From: an uncultured Campylobacter sp.
GTDB taxonomy: Bacteria > Campylobacterota > Campylobacteria > Campylobacterales > Campylobacteraceae
Reading direction: 5' to 3'
NCBI GenBank assembly: GCA_900539255.1
Contig: UQBJ01000050.1
Location: 1-8,558 of the forward strand
DNA: 8,558 nucleotides
The position numbers and the translations under genes are program-made. The notes beneath the pieces are model-generated. The model had not been told where the DNA came from, searched no databases, and saw nothing but the letters and a program-made list of their open reading frames with translations. Of the stretch, positions 6,025 through 8,558 are shown piece after piece. The first letter of the stretch is position 1. Every line of letters starts with the position of its first letter.

Positions 6025-6233
6025 CGCAAAGTCAGCGTATCCTCGTTTTGAAGTGCTTTTACATTAACAAAGCCTTTGTCTAGTCTTAAAAAGTCCTAGA
6101 CAAAAGAAAAGGCAACTTTCAGCATTTAAAAGTCGCCTGACAAGCGAAAGCAAACTTTTGGTATTTAAAAGTTACTTTCGCAAAGTCGGCGTGTCCTTGC
6201 TTTGAAGTGCTTTTATACCAACAAACCCTTATC
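6025..6233. repeat. Direct repeats flanking a three-hairpin array downstream of the receptor gene
   Basis: Two ~55-base direct repeats (6025-6080 and 6179-6233) share CGCAAAGTC, GCGT, TCC, TTTGAAGTGCTTTTA and AACAAA, about 80% identical by eye. Between them are three hairpins: 6075-6104 (TTTGTCTAG/CTAGACAAA, 9 bp perfect), 6111-6137 (GGCAACTTT/AAAGTCGCC, one mismatch) and 6144-6181 (GCGAAAG/CTTTCGC outside AACTTTT/AAAAGTT, 14 bp with a small bulge). The loops are alike (AGCATTTA, GGTATTT, TCTTAAAAAGTC), so the array looks like divergent units of about 40 bases. The right repeat touches the receptor's TGA. Confidence 0.7.
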
Positions 6234-8558
6234 AGTATTTAAACTGCCCTTCGACAAAGACGGTGCGTCCGCGTCCGATGAGATAGCGGTTTTCGTTTAT
6301 GCTTGCGCTTCTGTCGGCGTTGTAGTAGTCGTAGTAAAAGGTGTCAAAGACATTTTTCACGCCCACAGTAATCACGCCCATATTTTTGTTAAAGCCTATA
6401 CTCAAACCCAAATCGCTGATGAGATAAGGGTCGAGCTTTTTCTCCACTTCGCTTACCTTGCCGCTTGCATACTCAGCCGCTACCACTTTTTGCTTGCCAT
6501 AGAGTGAATTTTGTATCCACAAATTCACACTCACATCGACTATTTCTACCATTCCAGCTATATTGACATTGCCGCCAAAGGTAGCTTTGTAGTCGTAGGT
6601 GTAGGGGATTTGATTCCATTTAGTTTCGCCGTCTATCTCGCTGAAACGCTCGGCTTTTAGGTAGGTAAAACTTTCATTTAGCCCTAAAATTCCGCCGAAA
6701 ATATACTGCTCCAAAGCCACTTCCACGCCCATTCTGCGCGATTTGTCATAAGTGCCATAGCTCATTTGCGAGTAAGGGTCGCCTGTGAAATAAAACTCGT
6801 TTTTGCTTGTGGTGTAAAAAACATTCGCCGCAAACAAAATCGCATTTATATCAAAGTCCGTAAAGCCAAGCGGCACAACCCTTGTGCCTATGTAGTCCTT
6901 AAAGCCTAGCTCATAACTCATATAGGTTTCTTGCTCCATCGGGTTTTCTTTAAGCGTAAAAAGGTTCTCAGCGGCTAAATTTAAGCGCGGATTGCCGTAA
7001 GCGTCAAGTATAGGTTGCCCCATATTAGCACCTGTGGTATATTTTTTCACAGCGTTTGGATTATCCTTATTTACGCCACGCACGAGCAAAGCATAGCCCG
7101 GCGGTGTGCTATAACCCGTCTCAAAATGTCCATAAATCACGCCTGTGTCTGAGTAGCGAAAGGCTGGGGCAAGCTCAAAGGTAAAGGTGTCGTAGTTTTT
7201 CTTAAATTCTTTTGTAATGTCCGTTCTGCCTATGCCATAGACTTTGTCATCTTGTGATGGGGGGTAGGTTTTGTCCGCACCAAAGCTTGCCAAATCATAA
7301 GTGTCGATGACTATGTTGTCGTGTGATTTGATTTTATAGTTCATTATCTCATAACGAAAGCCACCCATTAGCGAAAATGACGAGTTAAAATAATAATTTT
7401 CTCTCAACCACAAGGCATTTGTGAATTTGTTTATATTTAACTCGTTGTTAATAGTAGCTTCGGTATTCATACCTGAATTTGGCGGAACAGCCACAGCACC
7501 CCTTAAAATTTGTATAGGTTTTCTTTTGCCCATCTCATAAGTGCTATCCACGCCAAAAGCAAAAAGCCCTGAGTCGTGGTCTATCACAGCCTTTAACTTG
7601 CCTCCAAATTTACTCTCATCAAAGGTAGAGCCACTTTGCTCGATATAATGATAGCCATATTTTTTGCCATACTGCTCGACAATGGCTAGTTCAGGTGTCC
7701 AACGCTCACTTCCCGTAAGGCTCAAATACCCATAATAAGGCAAGTAAATTTCGTGCGTGTTTAACTTGCGTTTGTCAAGGGCGACAAAGCCTGTAATGTC
7801 CCATAGCATTTTGTCAGTAGGCTGTGCCTCAAAGCCAAGTGTCGTTACAAGGCGCATTTGCGAGCTGTCGATGATACCATCGCCCTTTGTGGTTCTGTCC
7901 TCTTTGTCTGGTTCATAAAAAGGCAAGGCTTCGATTTTTTGATAAATTTTATCCCACTCTTGCCCGCCTACTTGTTGCCCGTTGATGGTTTGACAAGGTC
8001 CGCCTGCGCAAGGTTTATAATTGCTCGTATCGCTCATAATGTCGCTCATTATCCTGTCAGCGTCCAAAAAGCTATTATAAGGCGTAGTTTTGGTTTTGCC
8101 CGTGAAAAAGTCCGCATCAAAATGCACTTTTTGCCCTAATCCTAGCTGATAATCAGCGCCCAAAACGCCCTCAATGCCCGTTTGCTTGTCATCTTCGCGC
8201 GGTCCGCCCATTTGAGAGTAAGCAACTCCCGCATTGACGCTTAATTCGCGGCTGATTTTTTCACTCGCTTGCGCAAAGGCGTTGAAACTCATATTGCCTG
8301 TGGTGTTAAGATAGCCTGCACCCACGACAAAATAAGGGTTTTGTCGCTTTGAAGTGATGATATTTATCGCTCCACCGCGTGCGCTTTGTCCGGGAAACAC
8401 TTGCACTTCTTGGATAAGGCTCGGCAACACCGTGTTTATCGGCATAAAGCCGTAGTAGCTGTCAAGCGGGGCGACATTAACGCCGTTGATGGCGAATTTA
8501 AGCCCGTTTGCGCTGAGCCTGCCTTGTCCGCGCAAGTCAAACTGCTGTCCAAAGCCTG
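6232..8558 (-). CDS. TonB-dependent outer-membrane receptor (N-terminus outside window)
   Basis: The frame is open from the right window edge to TGA at 6232-6234, giving 774 visible residues; the signal peptide, TonB box and start of the plug are beyond the edge. A TTG at 8533-8535 lies inside the plug and is not the start. The visible plug runs from GFGQQFDLRGQGR through FAINGVNVAPLD and LIQEVQVFPGQSARGGAINIITSKR, the familiar plug pattern ending in GG-INI. The rest is a large 22-strand-type barrel with long loops, the near-C-terminal VKNVFDTFYYDYYN motif of the family and a terminal aromatic (GRTVFVEGQFKY). It would import a chelated metal, heme, vitamin or similar ligand using TonB energy. 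The ligand cannot be read from the sequence. The only visible cysteines, CAGGPC, lie in a stretch that is probably an extracellular loop. No transport partner genes are in the window, and the promoter, with any Fur box, lies outside. Confidence 0.9.
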   Translation of the reverse strand, partial: GFGQQFDLRGQGRLSANGLKFAINGVNVAPLDSYYGFMPINTVLPSLIQEVQVFPGQSARGGAINIITSKRQNPYFVVGAGYLNTTGNMSFNAFAQASEKISRELSVNAGVAYSQMGGPREDDKQTGIEGVLGADYQLGLGQKVHFDADFFTGKTKTTPYNSFLDADRIMSDIMSDTSNYKPCAGGPCQTINGQQVGGQEWDKIYQKIEALPFYEPDKEDRTTKGDGIIDSSQMRLVTTLGFEAQPTDKMLWDITGFVALDKRKLNTHEIYLPYYGYLSLTGSERWTPELAIVEQYGKKYGYHYIEQSGSTFDESKFGGKLKAVIDHDSGLFAFGVDSTYEMGKRKPIQILRGAVAVPPNSGMNTEATINNELNINKFTNALWLRENYYFNSSFSLMGGFRYEIMNYKIKSHDNIVIDTYDLASFGADKTYPPSQDDKVYGIGRTDITKEFKKNYDTFTFELAPAFRYSDTGVIYGHFETGYSTPPGYALLVRGVNKDNPNAVKKYTTGANMGQPILDAYGNPRLNLAAENLFTLKENPMEQETYMSYELGFKDYIGTRVVPLGFTDFDINAILFAANVFYTTSKNEFYFTGDPYSQMSYGTYDKSRRMGVEVALEQYIFGGILGLNESFTYLKAERFSEIDGETKWNQIPYTYDYKATFGGNVNIAGMVEIVDVSVNLWIQNSLYGKQKVVAAEYASGKVSEVEKKLDPYLISDLGLSIGFNKNMGVITVGVKNVFDTFYYDYYNADRSASINENRYLIGRGRTVFVEGQFKY

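Larger units (their letters stand above)
5224..6231. other. About 1 kb without a gene, repeat-rich
   Basis: No reading frame of credible length or composition is seen on either strand. From left to right it holds the PepSY-like promoter; an unremarkable stretch to about 5529 with the 14-base word gagtgtgaatttaa at both 5291-5304 and 5503-5516; an inverted repeat pair (5530-5706); AT-rich sequence; a hairpin (5868-5883) and a REP-like element (5937-5971); a strong terminator (5987-6017); and a hairpin array between direct repeats (6025-6233). Confidence 0.7.

Noticed and set aside
6025..6233. CRISPR array
   Set aside because: Repeats are imperfect, differ in length, form their own hairpins and lack regular unique spacers; no cas genes are present.
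6202..6507. Plus-strand reading frame overlapping the receptor gene's 3' end
   Set aside because: It is a shadow frame of the TonB-dependent receptor, which has clear family motifs on the other strand.

Overview
The window looks like chromosomal DNA from a Campylobacter-type epsilonproteobacterium. The best evidence is the MurA protein, whose sequence is very close to what I remember of Campylobacter MurA, and the murA-moeA gene pair, an order I recall from Campylobacter jejuni. A long G homopolymer inside a surface-protein gene, extended TATAAT-like promoters without clear -35 boxes, and AT-rich spacers full of 'aaattt' words also fit. I cannot name the species. The intergenic DNA is much richer in repeats than in C. 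jejuni.

Layout. 1-1281 (+): 3' part of an autotransporter gene cut by the window edge, with an 11-G tract at 7-17 that is a likely phase-variation switch. 1489-1563 (-): tRNA-Gly(GCC) with an encoded CCA. 1564-2031: spacer with REP-like repeats in alternating orientation. 2032-4442 (-): murA followed by moeA, overlapping by 4 bp (ATGA), read from a good extended -10 at 4472-4477. 4443-4803: spacer with the murA promoter, an A-rich tract, a 17-bp tandem repeat and the terminator of the next gene. 4804-5223 (-): secreted PepSY-like protein with a strong ribosome binding site. 5224-6231: about 1 kb without a gene, holding a 27-bp inverted repeat pair, further REP-like elements, a strong terminator and a hairpin array flanked by direct repeats. 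6232-8558 (-): TonB-dependent outer-membrane receptor, its N-terminus beyond the window.

The genes do not form one pathway. murA (peptidoglycan precursor synthesis) and moeA (molybdenum cofactor synthesis) share an operon. The autotransporter, the PepSY-like protein and the receptor are all envelope or secreted proteins, each apparently a separate unit. I see no clear new defence or mobile system. The most interesting material is the contingency tract and several families of small structured repeats concentrated between genes.
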